Source: Acidobacteriota bacterium (GTDB lineage: Bacteria > Acidobacteriota > Terriglobia > Bryobacterales > Bryobacteraceae). From it: a DNA stretch of 41,540 nucleotides. The stretch is from assembly GCA_016871115.1 (NCBI GenBank), contig VFZP01000004.1, positions 1 through 41,540 on the forward strand, in the 5' to 3' direction. Every line of letters starts with the position of its first letter. The stretch's first letter is position 1. The notes beneath the pieces were generated by a model. The model ran no database searches. It saw only the letters and a program-made list of their open reading frames with translations, and was not told where the DNA came from. Position numbers and translations under genes: made by a program. This document shows, one piece after another, positions 19,495-28,737 of this stretch.

Positions 19495-20032
19495 CTACTT
19501 GGCCTCCTGATGCGCTGGATGCTGGCACGCCAGATATTGCAAAATCGGCACGATGCCTTTGTACTCAAGCTCCTTGAGCAGCCCCACGCTCGAGGTGTAT
19601 TAGCCAGAGATGGTCTGCCGCTTGATGCGCACAAAGAACTACTCGGCGGGTGTGGACGGTTTGCGCTCGGCCGCAGCCCACGCCTGCATCAACTCATGGC
19701 GCTGCGCGGTGGTGCAGGCAGGAAATGCTTTGCCGAAGCGCGCCTGCGCCGGCGTCCACCGCAGCGAGTCCCTCCGTCCACGCCGTTTTGTCACTGGCGG
19801 CGAGGTCTTCGATGAACACCGTGACGCCCGCCTCGCGCGCACCAGGAGAATGCGCGTGGGCCGGAATGATCATCTCGGCGATTTCCTCCACCAGTTTCCT
19901 TTGCGGTGCGGTGAAGAACTTCGCCGTCGCGGCCGCAGCAGCGGCCGGCGCGTGCTGATGCTCCTGCGCCTGCGCCCCCGCTACGCTGCCGCCGCCAATC
20001 ACCACCAGTTGAATTGCTTCTCTACGTTCCAT
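19495..20032 (-). pseudogene. Gluconate 2-dehydrogenase subunit 3-like protein, degraded (frameshift + TAG + TAA)
   Basis: MERREAIQLVVIGGGS...FFTAPQRKLVEEIAEMIIPAHAHSPGAREAGVTVFIEDLAA..GLAAVDA, shift near 19740-19765, then QARFGKAFPACTTAQRHELMQAWAAAERKPSTPAE-TAG(19639-19641)-FFVRIKRQTISG-TAA(19600-19602)-YTSSVGLLKELEYKG...ACQHPAHQEAK*. Confidence 0.8.
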
Positions 20033-20038
20033 TGCTGC

Positions 20039-21302
20039 TCACCATGCCTCACGGTTCGTGATCGTCACACGAAACACGGGCTTCTTGCGTTCCTCTTCGT
20101 CCATCTCGTACACTTGCCCACACCGCCCCGCGTCGTACTCGCGCCAAAACCACGCAAGCGACTCGGGCAAATCCATCGCGCCCTCCGCAATCACATGCAT
20201 GCTGGTGCCGAACCGGAAATGAAAATCATACCCGCGCAGCTTCAACGCGTTCGCCAGGGCCATGTTGCTCAACGGCCAATTGCCCGCGCGGCTCTCTCCA
20301 TCGTCGGCACCGTCTGAAAGCCACACGCGCAGATTGTTCTTCGCTTCGCGATTCACTTTGAACGGCACGATGTAGCCGCCATCGAGGTGCTCTTCCGGTT
20401 TCCACTGCAGAGCGGTGTAGCTGCCGATGTGCGACAGCACGCGGCTGAACTGCTCTTGGTGATACCACGCCACGTTAAACGCAGAGATGGCGCCAGACGA
20501 TGCGCCGGCCACGGCGCGTGAGTACGCATCGAGCCGCAGCTTGGACGTCTACTCCACGTCTGGCAGTACTTCTTCAAGCAGATACTTGCCGCAGATACTC
20601 GCCGTAGGTGCCCGACACGGTGTCGTATTGAATGCTGCGCATTTTCGTGCCGCCCTGGCCCGGTTGAATCAGCACATCCACCATCGGAGGAATCGCGCCC
20701 CGCGCCACCATGTTGTCGGTGACGATCTGCAGGCGCAGCCGCAGCAGATCCACGTTGCCCGCGATCGTCTCGCCGTCCTGCCACACCGTCAGCGGCGTGC
20801 CGTTCACCATGTCGAGGCCGGCATTGGCGTACACCCAGTAATTCGCCCGCACGCCCGGATAGATCGATGACCTGAGCCTTCTCTTCTCCGAGAGCTTCCC
20901 GCGTGCGACGCCGGGCAACGGATACGAATACGGATTGTACGCCGCCACTTCATAGCCGCCCAGCGGTTGGCCCGCGCCATCGAAGTAGTGATAAGAATGC
21001 GTCGCGCCCATGCGCAGCGTCTTCAGCAAATAAAAGTACGGCGTACCGGGAAGAGGCTTAATCGACACAGGCGGTTGCTTATCGATCGCCACCGTCGCAG
21101 GCGTTGCGCTCTCTACGGCAAACAGAAACTCCTGCCCCCACACAAGCGCTCCATCGCGGCCCTTCATCTCCGGAAGCCCGCCCGCGAAAACCTCCGCCAA
21201 CGCAGCCGTGTTGTTCGTGCGCGCCGCGTTCACGGCCTCTTGCAGCGGATGAGTTTGTGCGGCCGCCAGCACCGCAGTCCAGAGCAACGGCGCGAGGCGC
21301 AT
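20039..21302 (-). pseudogene. Enterochelin-esterase-like (Fes/IroE-type alpha/beta hydrolase) protein, degraded
   Basis: N-part frame 20574-21302 (MRLAPLLWTAVLAAAQTHPLQEAVNAAR...DTVSGTYGEYL), 13-bp tandem duplication at 20578-20603 shifts frame, then LEEVLPDVE-TAG(20549-20551)-TSKLRLDAYSRAVAGASSGAISAFNVAWYHQEQFSRV... Confidence 0.82.
20578..20603. repeat. 13-bp tandem duplication inside the esterase pseudogene
   Basis: gcagatacttgcc / gcagatactcgcc adjacent copies, 12/13 identical. Removing one copy restores GTYGEYLLEEVLPDVE. Confidence 0.8.
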
Positions 21303-23274
21303 TACTTCACTCCAAACGAAAAGACCATGCTGCCCACGATAATCGACACTTACTGTTTGTTGTCGAACATGTATGTCATGGGCGAGGTGTGCAGCGGGTC
21401 ATTGAACGGAAAGCTCCACAGCTTGCGGCCCGTCGACGCGTCGGCCGCGGCCAGCAGGCCCGCATCGTCGCCGTAGACCATCAGCCCGCCCGCCGTGGTC
21501 AGCGTGCCCGTCCACGTATCGCCCGGACCGTCCTGCGGAATATCCCACACTACCTTGCCCGTTTCAATATTGAACGCCCGCAGAAACTTCTGCGGCTGGT
21601 CGTTCGGGTCACGCCGCCCGCCGCCGCCGTAATAGTTGCGGCCCACTTCCCATTCCGGCGTCGCCTGCTTCGTATAGATCGCGCAGCGTTCAAGTGTGTT
21701 CACATAGAAAAGCCTCGTAGCGGGGTTGAACGAGGTGGAGAAAAAATTCGCCGCGCCTTCCACAGCCGGGCAAATCAGCGCGCCCTCTTTCGTCGGCACC
21801 GAATTGGGATTCATCACAGGCCGCCCTTCCGGCGCAATCTCTTTCGCCCACGTCAGCTTCTTCACCAGCGGCGTGGCCATCAGCATCTTCCCGTTCGCGC
21901 GATCGAGCACATAGAGGAACCCGTTGCGATTCGCCTGCAGCACCAGCTTGCGCGGTTGCCCGCGCCACACCGCGTCCACCAGCAACACGGGGGCAATCGC
22001 GTCCCAATTCTACTCATCGTGCGGCGTCGGCTGGAAATGCCACTTCAGTTTCCCGGTGTTCACGTCGAGCGCGATGATCGAGCATGTGTAGAGGTTGTCG
22101 CCCTTGCGATTGTCGCCGTTGAAATCGGGCCTGCGTTTTCGGTGGGCCAGATCACGGTTTTCGTTTCGGGGTCGTAGCTGCCAGTGAGCCATGTCGGCCC
22201 GCCGCCATGCTCGATGTCCGAACCGTCCCAGGTCTCTGAGCCCGGTTCACCCTTCGCGGGAATCGTCCAGAAGCGCCACAGCACTTTGCCCGTCTGCTGA
22301 TTGTAGCCCGCAAGGAACCCGCGCACGCCCTGTTCCCCGCCCGCTGTGCCGGCCACCACCACGTTCTCCACCGCCAGGAGCGACCCGGTGGCGTTGTAGT
22401 TCTGGCGATAGTCGGCCATTTCGGTGTCCCACAACATTTGCCCCGTGTGGCGATGGAGCGCGATCAGATGCGCTTGGTCCCTCTGCATGAACACCTTGTC
22501 GCCCGCGATCGAAACGCTGCGGTTGTTGCTCGGCGAACGCGCGTTGCCCACCAGGCCCGCCGTCGATGGTCGCGAGTACTCCCACAGCCGCGCGCCCGTG
22601 CCCGCATCGAGCGCAATCACGCGGTTCGTGTCGGTGACATACATCACGCCTTCATGCACCTGCGGCGTGCCCTGCAAGCGGCCCGCGTTCGGCACCCCAT
22701 ACACGCACTCCACGCCTAACCGGCTCACATTCTTCGGTGTGAGTTGCTTCAGCGCCGACTAGCGGTTGCCATCGAGGCCCCCATGCATGCTCGTCCAATC
22801 GGCTTGCGACGTCACGCGGCGATGCGTGTCACCTGGCGCTTTCCGCAGCAGTTGCAGTCTTTGATCAGCGGTGCGCAGGGCGAGATCGCGCCTAGTTTTT
22901 GAAATCGCGAGGCCCTCCATTTGCGTGCCATCGGTGAGCTTCACCTTAAGCCGCGTGGACTGAAAGCCACGGCGGCGGCGCTCGTGCTGCTGCAGCACGC
23001 GCATGTAGTCGACCAGCGCCACGCGCTCGGCTTCCGGCAACTGCTTGAAGCCAGGCATGCCCTTGGCCGCCACTCCGTCTACGATGATGGCGTTGAGTTC
23101 GGCATCGGTCTTCGCCGCCACCGCGGGCAACACAGACGGTGCATGTTCACCGCCGTTGCCGTCACTGCCATGGCAAACCATGCAATGCGATTCAAATGCC
23201 GCGCGCCCGGCCACGGAATCGGGAGCCTGCGCAAACAGACAGCCGGCGCTGAAAAGGATCAGCACAAACAACAT
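21302..23274 (-). pseudogene. PQQ-dependent dehydrogenase with N-terminal cytochrome c domain, degraded (TAG, frameshift, TAG, TAA)
   Basis: HCMVCHGSDGNGG heme site, ...HGGLDGNR-TAG(22759-22761)-SALKQLTPKNVSRL...GTPQVHEGVMYVTDTNRVIALDAGTGARLW..., frameshift near 22126-22132, [41 protein letters not shown](22010-22012)-NWDAIAPVLLVDAV..., HTSPMTYMFDNKQ-TAA(21350-21352)-VSIIVGSMVFSFGVK* (original-type stop 21302-21304). Confidence 0.85.
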
Positions 23275-23291
23275 AAAGGTCGAGTATAGCG

Positions 23292-24257
23292 TTAGCGTCC
23301 GCCGATACCGCCGCGCAGGTCACGGAAGGCCGACAGCAGCCCCGGCACCAGCGTGACGATGAACAGTGGCGGAAGAATAAACAGCACAATCGGGATCAGC
23401 ATCTTGATGCCCGCCTTGCCGATCGCCGCTTCGGCCCGTAGCCGCCGGCGCATGCGCAGTGCGTCGGCGTACACATTGAGCGCTTGCGCGAGCGAGGTGC
23501 CGAAGCGCTCGGACTGCACAATCATCGCCGCCAGCGATTTGATATCTTCAATGCCCGTCCGCCGCACCAGTTGATTGAAGGCCTTGGTTCGCTCCTGCCC
23601 TGCCTTCACCTGCATCACCACCGTGTAGAACTCCGCGGCCAGTTCCGGATAGATATGCGCCATTTCGTCGCTCACACGCATCATCGCCTGATCGAGCGAA
23701 AGCCCTGTTCCCAGCACGATGCCCAACAAGTCCACCGTGTCGGGCAGCGCTTCTTCCAGGCGGCGCTTGTAGCGGGCCGCGAGGCGATACAGAATTTGCC
23801 GCGGCAGCAGCCATCCAAGAATGAACGCCGCAGCAAGACCCGCTATGATCTTCGCAGGCTCATTGCCGCGCTGCAAATACAACATACCGCCGAGGCACAG
23901 CACCAGGAACCCTGCGTGAAAGAGGCAGTACGCCGCCACCATCTCGCGCTTGCGCACACCGGCTGCACCCAGTTCTTTTTCCGTGTCGCGCAGCCAGTCT
24001 TCCCCGCCCGGCGCCAGACTGATGAGATACATCAGCGAATTCATCACGCCGCCGCCGGCCACATAGCGGCGCTTGCCGCGCAGACCGGCCTGCTGCGCCT
24101 GTCCGCCCGCCGCAACGAGTTCCTCAAGGCGATCGTCAAGCGGCGAGCCTTCCTCGGCCGCAGCGGCAGCGCCGGCAAACAACTGGAAACCGGACCACAG
24201 CATCGCCGCCACTGTGCCGAAACAGAGCAAGAAGAAAACAATCGGGCCGAGCAACAT
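23292..24257 (-). CDS. tadC: Type II secretion system F-domain protein, TadC-like
   Basis: LPDTVDLLGIVLGTGLSLDQAMMRVSDEMAHIYPELAAEF; ERFGTSLAQALNVYADALRMRRRLRAEAAIGKAGIKMLIPIVLFILPPLFIV. Confidence 0.88.
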   Translation of the reverse strand: MLLGPIVFFLLCFGTVAAMLWSGFQLFAGAAAAAEEGSPLDDRLEELVAAGGQAQQAGLRGKRRYVAGGGVMNSLMYLISLAPGGEDWLRDTEKELGAAGVRKREMVAAYCLFHAGFLVLCLGGMLYLQRGNEPAKIIAGLAAAFILGWLLPRQILYRLAARYKRRLEEALPDTVDLLGIVLGTGLSLDQAMMRVSDEMAHIYPELAAEFYTVVMQVKAGQERTKAFNQLVRRTGIEDIKSLAAMIVQSERFGTSLAQALNVYADALRMRRRLRAEAAIGKAGIKMLIPIVLFILPPLFIVTLVPGLLSAFRDLRGGIGGR

Positions 24258-24261
24258 CGCG

Positions 24262-25242
24262 TTAGAACCTCGGATTCGCCATCTTGCGAATCACCAGAAT
24301 GCCCACAATCTCAGAGACAATTCCAGCCGTGAAGAACCAGTTGCCCGTCTCATCGGTGATCAACAGGTTCATCATCTCGGGCCTCAGAATCCAGAACACC
24401 GTGCCCAGCCCAATCGGCAGGGCGCACAAAAGCCCGGCCGACAAGCGTTGCTGCGACGTGTGCGCGCGCATCCTGGCCACCATGTTCAAACGCTCCCGCA
24501 CCAGGAGCGAGAGGTTGTCCAGCACCTCGGTCATGTTCGCACCGGTTTGCCGCTGCAGGATCAGGCCGGTAATGAAAAACTTGAGATCGATCATCGGAAT
24601 ACGCTTGCCGAGATTCAGCAGCGCGGCGTCGATCTGCGAGCCGAGCGATAGTTCCTCAATCACTTTCTTAAACTCGCTCTTCACCGGTTCCAGGGCTTCG
24701 GTGGCAATTGTTTCAAGGCCAGAGTGAATCGTGTGGCCGGCTTTCATCGACCGGTTGAACAGATCGATCGCATCCGGGAACAATGTCTCAAAGCGTCCTA
24801 GCCGCCGCCCGCGCACCTTCATGATGAGGAACAGCGGCACGGAGGCGACCAACAACGAGATGACGAGCCGCAAAATCATCATCTGCAATCCCAGCAGCCC
24901 GAGGAAGAAGAACGTGCCCACCGCCAGCAGCACCGTGACGCCAATCACGTCCACCGCACGGTACTTCAAATCTGCCTGATCGATCATTTCCTGCACGCGC
25001 CGCAGGCTGCCGGACAACGAGAGCCACTCGCCCAAAAACGCAAACGCGCCCGCCTCTTCCCGCCGCACCAGATCCCGTGCCCCGCTGCTCTTGCGCGCCG
25101 CGCCGCCGCCCGAACGCGTGCGCAGTTCGCGCAACCGCGCGGCAATCACCGCCGACTCCTGTTGCTCCGGCACGGTCCACACATAGTAGCCCGCGACAAA
25201 CAGCGCCACCGAAAATATGATGAAGGCCACGATTGCGAACAT
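24262..25242 (-). CDS. tadB: Type II secretion system F-domain protein, TadB-like
   Basis: MFAIVAFIIFSVALFVAGYYVW...FPDAIDLFNRSMKAGHTIHSGLETIA...QTGANMTEVLDNLSLLVRERLNMVARMRAHTSQQRLSAGLL. ATG at 25242 preferred over 25323, which overlaps cpaF. Confidence 0.88.
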   Translation of the reverse strand: MFAIVAFIIFSVALFVAGYYVWTVPEQQESAVIAARLRELRTRSGGGAARKSSGARDLVRREEAGAFAFLGEWLSLSGSLRRVQEMIDQADLKYRAVDVIGVTVLLAVGTFFFLGLLGLQMMILRLVISLLVASVPLFLIMKVRGRRLGRFETLFPDAIDLFNRSMKAGHTIHSGLETIATEALEPVKSEFKKVIEELSLGSQIDAALLNLGKRIPMIDLKFFITGLILQRQTGANMTEVLDNLSLLVRERLNMVARMRAHTSQQRLSAGLLCALPIGLGTVFWILRPEMMNLLITDETGNWFFTAGIVSEIVGILVIRKMANPRF

Positions 25243-25247
25243 AGGCT

Positions 25248-26558
25248 CTATTTGAGCACGTGCTCCTCGTGAAAGATTGAGTTCGGCACGTGAATGCCAT
25301 ACGCCTTCAGCCGTTGCAGGCATTTCGGCTGGTAACCCGTGGCGCGGAACTTGCCCATCACCTTGCCCGACTGCGACATCCCCTCGCGCTGGAGATGAAA
25401 CACGTCCTGAATCTCCGTCGTCTCGCCGTCAGACTCCACCACTTCGGCAATTGTCACGATCTTGCGCGACCCGTCCGGCAGCCGGTTCATGTGCACCACC
25501 AACTGGACAGCCGCGCTCAGCATCCCGCGAATCACGTAGTCCGGCACGTGCTGCGACGCCATCATCACCATCGTCTCCAGGCGTGAAAACGCGTCGCGGG
25601 CGGTGTTGGCGTGCACCGTGGTCATCGATCCATCGTGGCCCGTGTTCATCGCCTGCATCATGTCGAAAGCTTCCGAACCGCGGCACTCACCGATGATGAT
25701 GCGGTCCGGGCGCATGCGCAGGGCGTTGATAACCAGGTCACGCTGGGAGATGCCGCCCGCGCCTTCAATATTCGGCGGGCGCGTTTCCAGCCGCACCAAG
25801 TGCGATTGCTGCATTTGCAATTCGGCGACGTCTTCGATCGTTACCAGGCGCTGTTCGTCGGGAATGAAGCGAGACAGCGTATTCAGCATCGTGGTCTTGC
25901 CCGAGCCCGAACCGCCCGACACGACAATGTTCATCCGCGCCTCGACGCAGCCGCTCAAGAAGTCCAGCATGCCCGACGTCATCGTTTCGATCTTCAGCAG
26001 ATCCTCCACCGACATCAGCTTCTTGCCAAAACGGCGGATGGACATCACTGGGCCAATCAGACTCAACGGCGGAATCACGGCGCACAGACGCGAGCCGTCG
26101 CTTAAACGCGCGTCTACAATGGGCGACGAGTCGTCGATGCGGCGGCCAATGTTCGAAACAATGCGCTCGATGATCATGCGCACGTGCATCTCATCCTTGA
26201 AGCGGATGCCGGTCTCCACCATCTGCCCGCCGCGTTCCACGTAGATGCTCTGGAAGCCGTTCACCATGATTTCGCTCACGGTGGGGTCTTTCATCAATGG
26301 TTCCAGTGGCCCGAGCCCGAAAACTTCGTCGAGAATTTCTTCGATTAGCCGTTCGCGCTCGGCGACGGTCATGGGGATATTCTCTTCGCGGACGAGCCGT
26401 TCTATGCCCGTGCCGATCTGCTCGCGCACGCCGTCCTTGTTGAGCCCGCGCAGTTGCTCAGGCGACAGGGAATTCAGCAGACGCGTGTGGATCTGCGTCT
26501 TGATGCCGAACCAGCGCTCAGCGCCGGCCGTCAGCCGCGGCAGGGGGCGTGTACTCAT
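25248..26558 (-). CDS. cpaF: CpaF/TadA secretion ATPase
   Basis: NIVVSGGSGSGKTTMLNTLSRFIP; TIEDVAELQMQQSHLVRLETRPPN; IIIGECRGSEAFDMMQAMNTGHDGSMTTVHANTARDAFSRLE. Confidence 0.95.
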   Translation of the reverse strand: MSTRPLPRLTAGAERWFGIKTQIHTRLLNSLSPEQLRGLNKDGVREQIGTGIERLVREENIPMTVAERERLIEEILDEVFGLGPLEPLMKDPTVSEIMVNGFQSIYVERGGQMVETGIRFKDEMHVRMIIERIVSNIGRRIDDSSPIVDARLSDGSRLCAVIPPLSLIGPVMSIRRFGKKLMSVEDLLKIETMTSGMLDFLSGCVEARMNIVVSGGSGSGKTTMLNTLSRFIPDEQRLVTIEDVAELQMQQSHLVRLETRPPNIEGAGGISQRDLVINALRMRPDRIIIGECRGSEAFDMMQAMNTGHDGSMTTVHANTARDAFSRLETMVMMASQHVPDYVIRGMLSAAVQLVVHMNRLPDGSRKIVTIAEVVESDGETTEIQDVFHLQREGMSQSGKVMGKFRATGYQPKCLQRLKAYGIHVPNSIFHEEHVLK

Positions 26559-27730
26559 CCGGCCTTCGCCACCTCATCTTTGTTACGGCCGGCCGCTTTG
26601 TCGACGAACTGGCGGAAGACGCGATCGAGGTCGCCCGCGGCCTCGCGATTGACCACAAACGGGCGGCTCTTGTTGATCGACGCAAGCACGGCTGGCGACG
26701 GCGGGATGCCGTAGAACACCTTCATGTTCAGTGTCGATTGAATCTGTTCGAGCGTGGCGTGCTGCGGATCAGCCTTCTTCGAATACCGGTTCACCAGAAT
26801 CTTCACCTGATCCTGGCTGAAACCGAAGCGCAGCAAATAGCCCAGATAACGCTGTGCGTTGCGGATGGACGGATAGTCCTGATCCATCACAAGAAACACC
26901 TGCGAGGCCACCTGCAACGCGCCGAGCGCGAGTTCGGACGTGATGCTGCGGCCGAGGTCGCACACGATGGAGTCGTACTTCTCCACCAGAAAATTGGCAA
27001 ACTCTCGGAACATCGGCTCGGTGAAGTAGGCCTGATGCTCCAAGCCATCCGGCGGCCCCACCAGCAGGAACCCGACCGCATCGCGCGTCACCAGGCTTTC
27101 AAAGAGCTGTTGGTCCATGCGGTCGAGATTCTCGCCCACTTCCATCAGCGTGTACTGCGGTTGTGCGCCGATCTGCATGGCACAGTCATTGGCCGTCCAA
27201 TCCAGATCCAGTAGCACGGTGTTCTGCTTGCGCTGCGCCAGCACGCCCGCGAAGTTCACGGCCAGGGCTGTGGTGCCCACGCCGCCCTTCACACCGAGAA
27301 AGGCATAGACGCGCCCGAGCCGCGAAGCCACCGGGCCGACATGCTTCGGAGCTTTTTCAAATCGCGCCAGCGCCTCGCGCAAATCAAGCCGCCGCACGGG
27401 TTGCACCAAATAGTCATTCGCGCCGGCTCGCACGGCGGCAATCACCGCTTCGCCGTCGGCCTGGTAGTTCGAAGCGATCACGTATACATGAGGCGCAGCC
27501 TGTTTGATCCGTTCAAGGATCTTGATGCCGCCATCGGGGTCGCTGGCCAGATCAAGCACCAGGCCGGCCTCCGGGTGGCGCTCGAGATCCTGCAGCACGC
27601 GAATATACAGGTTGGGCGTCACCTCTGGATACTCGCCCGCCAGGCGCGAGTTTGGGACGTTGACGAGGTTCTCGCGCACCGTCTCGCGGAAGTGTTCATC
27701 GCTCGAAGCCACTAAGATCGCAATCGACAT
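26555..27730 (-). CDS. cpaE: CpaE/TadZ-like protein (receiver-like + MinD/ParA-like ATPase)
   Basis: YAFLGVKGGVGTTALAVNFAGVLAQRKQNTVLLDLDW (deviant Walker A), N-terminal receiver-like region. Confidence 0.9.
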   Translation of the reverse strand: MSIAILVASSDEHFRETVRENLVNVPNSRLAGEYPEVTPNLYIRVLQDLERHPEAGLVLDLASDPDGGIKILERIKQAAPHVYVIASNYQADGEAVIAAVRAGANDYLVQPVRRLDLREALARFEKAPKHVGPVASRLGRVYAFLGVKGGVGTTALAVNFAGVLAQRKQNTVLLDLDWTANDCAMQIGAQPQYTLMEVGENLDRMDQQLFESLVTRDAVGFLLVGPPDGLEHQAYFTEPMFREFANFLVEKYDSIVCDLGRSITSELALGALQVASQVFLVMDQDYPSIRNAQRYLGYLLRFGFSQDQVKILVNRYSKKADPQHATLEQIQSTLNMKVFYGIPPSPAVLASINKSRPFVVNREAAGDLDRVFRQFVDKAAGRNKDEVAKAG

Positions 27731-27737
27731 AGTTTGA

Positions 27738-28253
27738 TTAAGGGAGGCAGCTTTCCGAGCCCGGCAAACAACCGGCGCTCTCCATGGGCAGCGTGGTGGA
27801 AAAATTCGGCAAGCTCACCGGCCCCAGACCAAAGTAGCTGAAAAAGGCCGTGAACTGGTAATTGTTGAGGCGCACGCTCACCACATCTGGCACGCACTCA
27901 CGCGAACATTCCGCACCGCCACAGGTAAACTCTTCGAGCGCTCCGGTTTCGGCGTTGCGTTGAAAATACGCTACGTCGATCTCGACAGCGCCGTCGCGGA
28001 ACTGATCCTGGTCGAACGTCTTCGGCACGTTCGCGCGCATATGCGTGCGAACATTCTCGCCGTTTTGATAGCAGTGCGTGGTGGCGTAGCGCGCGCCCTC
28101 GCGCGTAAACTCCACGGCCGAGTGCCACACCCACATCATCTGCGCCGCAAAGACGATCATGAACGTCAGCGGGAGAATGATGGCGCTGTAGACAAGCGCG
28201 TACTCGAAGGCCGCCTGACCGCGGCGCGCGCGCCTGCGATTACCCGCCACCAT
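27738..28253 (-). CDS. TadE-like pilus assembly protein
   Basis: RRGQAAFEYALVYSAIILPLTFMIVFAAQMMWVWHSAVEFTREGARYATTHC. Confidence 0.78.
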   Translation of the reverse strand: MVAGNRRRARRGQAAFEYALVYSAIILPLTFMIVFAAQMMWVWHSAVEFTREGARYATTHCYQNGENVRTHMRANVPKTFDQDQFRDGAVEIDVAYFQRNAETGALEEFTCGGAECSRECVPDVVSVRLNNYQFTAFFSYFGLGPVSLPNFSTTLPMESAGCLPGSESCLP

Positions 28254-28737
28254 AAGGCACCCTCACTTGCGGACGCAGCGGAATGGGGTCGATATTCATG
28301 TACGGAATCGACAAGCGCATCGGGTAGCCGTCCGGAATCGACACCACCACAAAATCCGGCGGACGCCCGCCCGCTTCCACATCGCAGCCCGTTTGCGAAC
28401 ACTCACACACCGAAAGTTCGCCTGACGCCGGATCGTAGCGTTCAATCCGGACGTTGATCTGATCCGCCGCCAAGCCCTGCATAACCGGCTGGCCATCGGG
28501 GTTCCCGCCGTTCAGCGCAAACGTGATTGAGTCCTGCACCGTCCCGGTGTCCGAACAAAAGTAGGTGCCGAGCCCCGTGCCCACGAGCCGGGCAATCGAG
28601 TACATCATCTTGTGCAGCGAGTAGTAGGTATAGCTCACGCGAGCCAGCTCAATCATGCCCACCAGCAGCAGGACGAGGATGGGAATCCACATCGCTGCTT
28701 CGAGCAGGATCGCAGCACGCCGGCCGTTGCCTCTCAT
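28240..28737 (-). CDS. TadE-like pilus assembly protein
   Basis: RRAAILLEAAMWIPILVLLLVGMIELARVSYTYYSLHKMMYSIARLVG; overlaps neighbours. Confidence 0.75.
   Translation of the reverse strand: MRGNGRRAAILLEAAMWIPILVLLLVGMIELARVSYTYYSLHKMMYSIARLVGTGLGTYFCSDTGTVQDSITFALNGGNPDGQPVMQGLAADQINVRIERYDPASGELSVCECSQTGCDVEAGGRPPDFVVVSIPDGYPMRLSIPYMNIDPIPLRPQVRVPYGGG

Noticed and set aside
19136-22761. Amber/ochre recoding (stop codons read as Trp or Tyr)
   Set aside because: The same genes also contain frameshifts, intact genes in the window use TAG/TAA as normal stops (e.g. DUF1552, garD), and expected residues differ between sites. Pseudogenisation is simpler.
17826-23274. Sequencing or assembly error as cause of the damaged genes
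   Set aside because: Not fully excluded without reads, but damage includes substitutions and a 13-bp duplication and is confined to one functional block, with about 18 kb of clean genes on either side.
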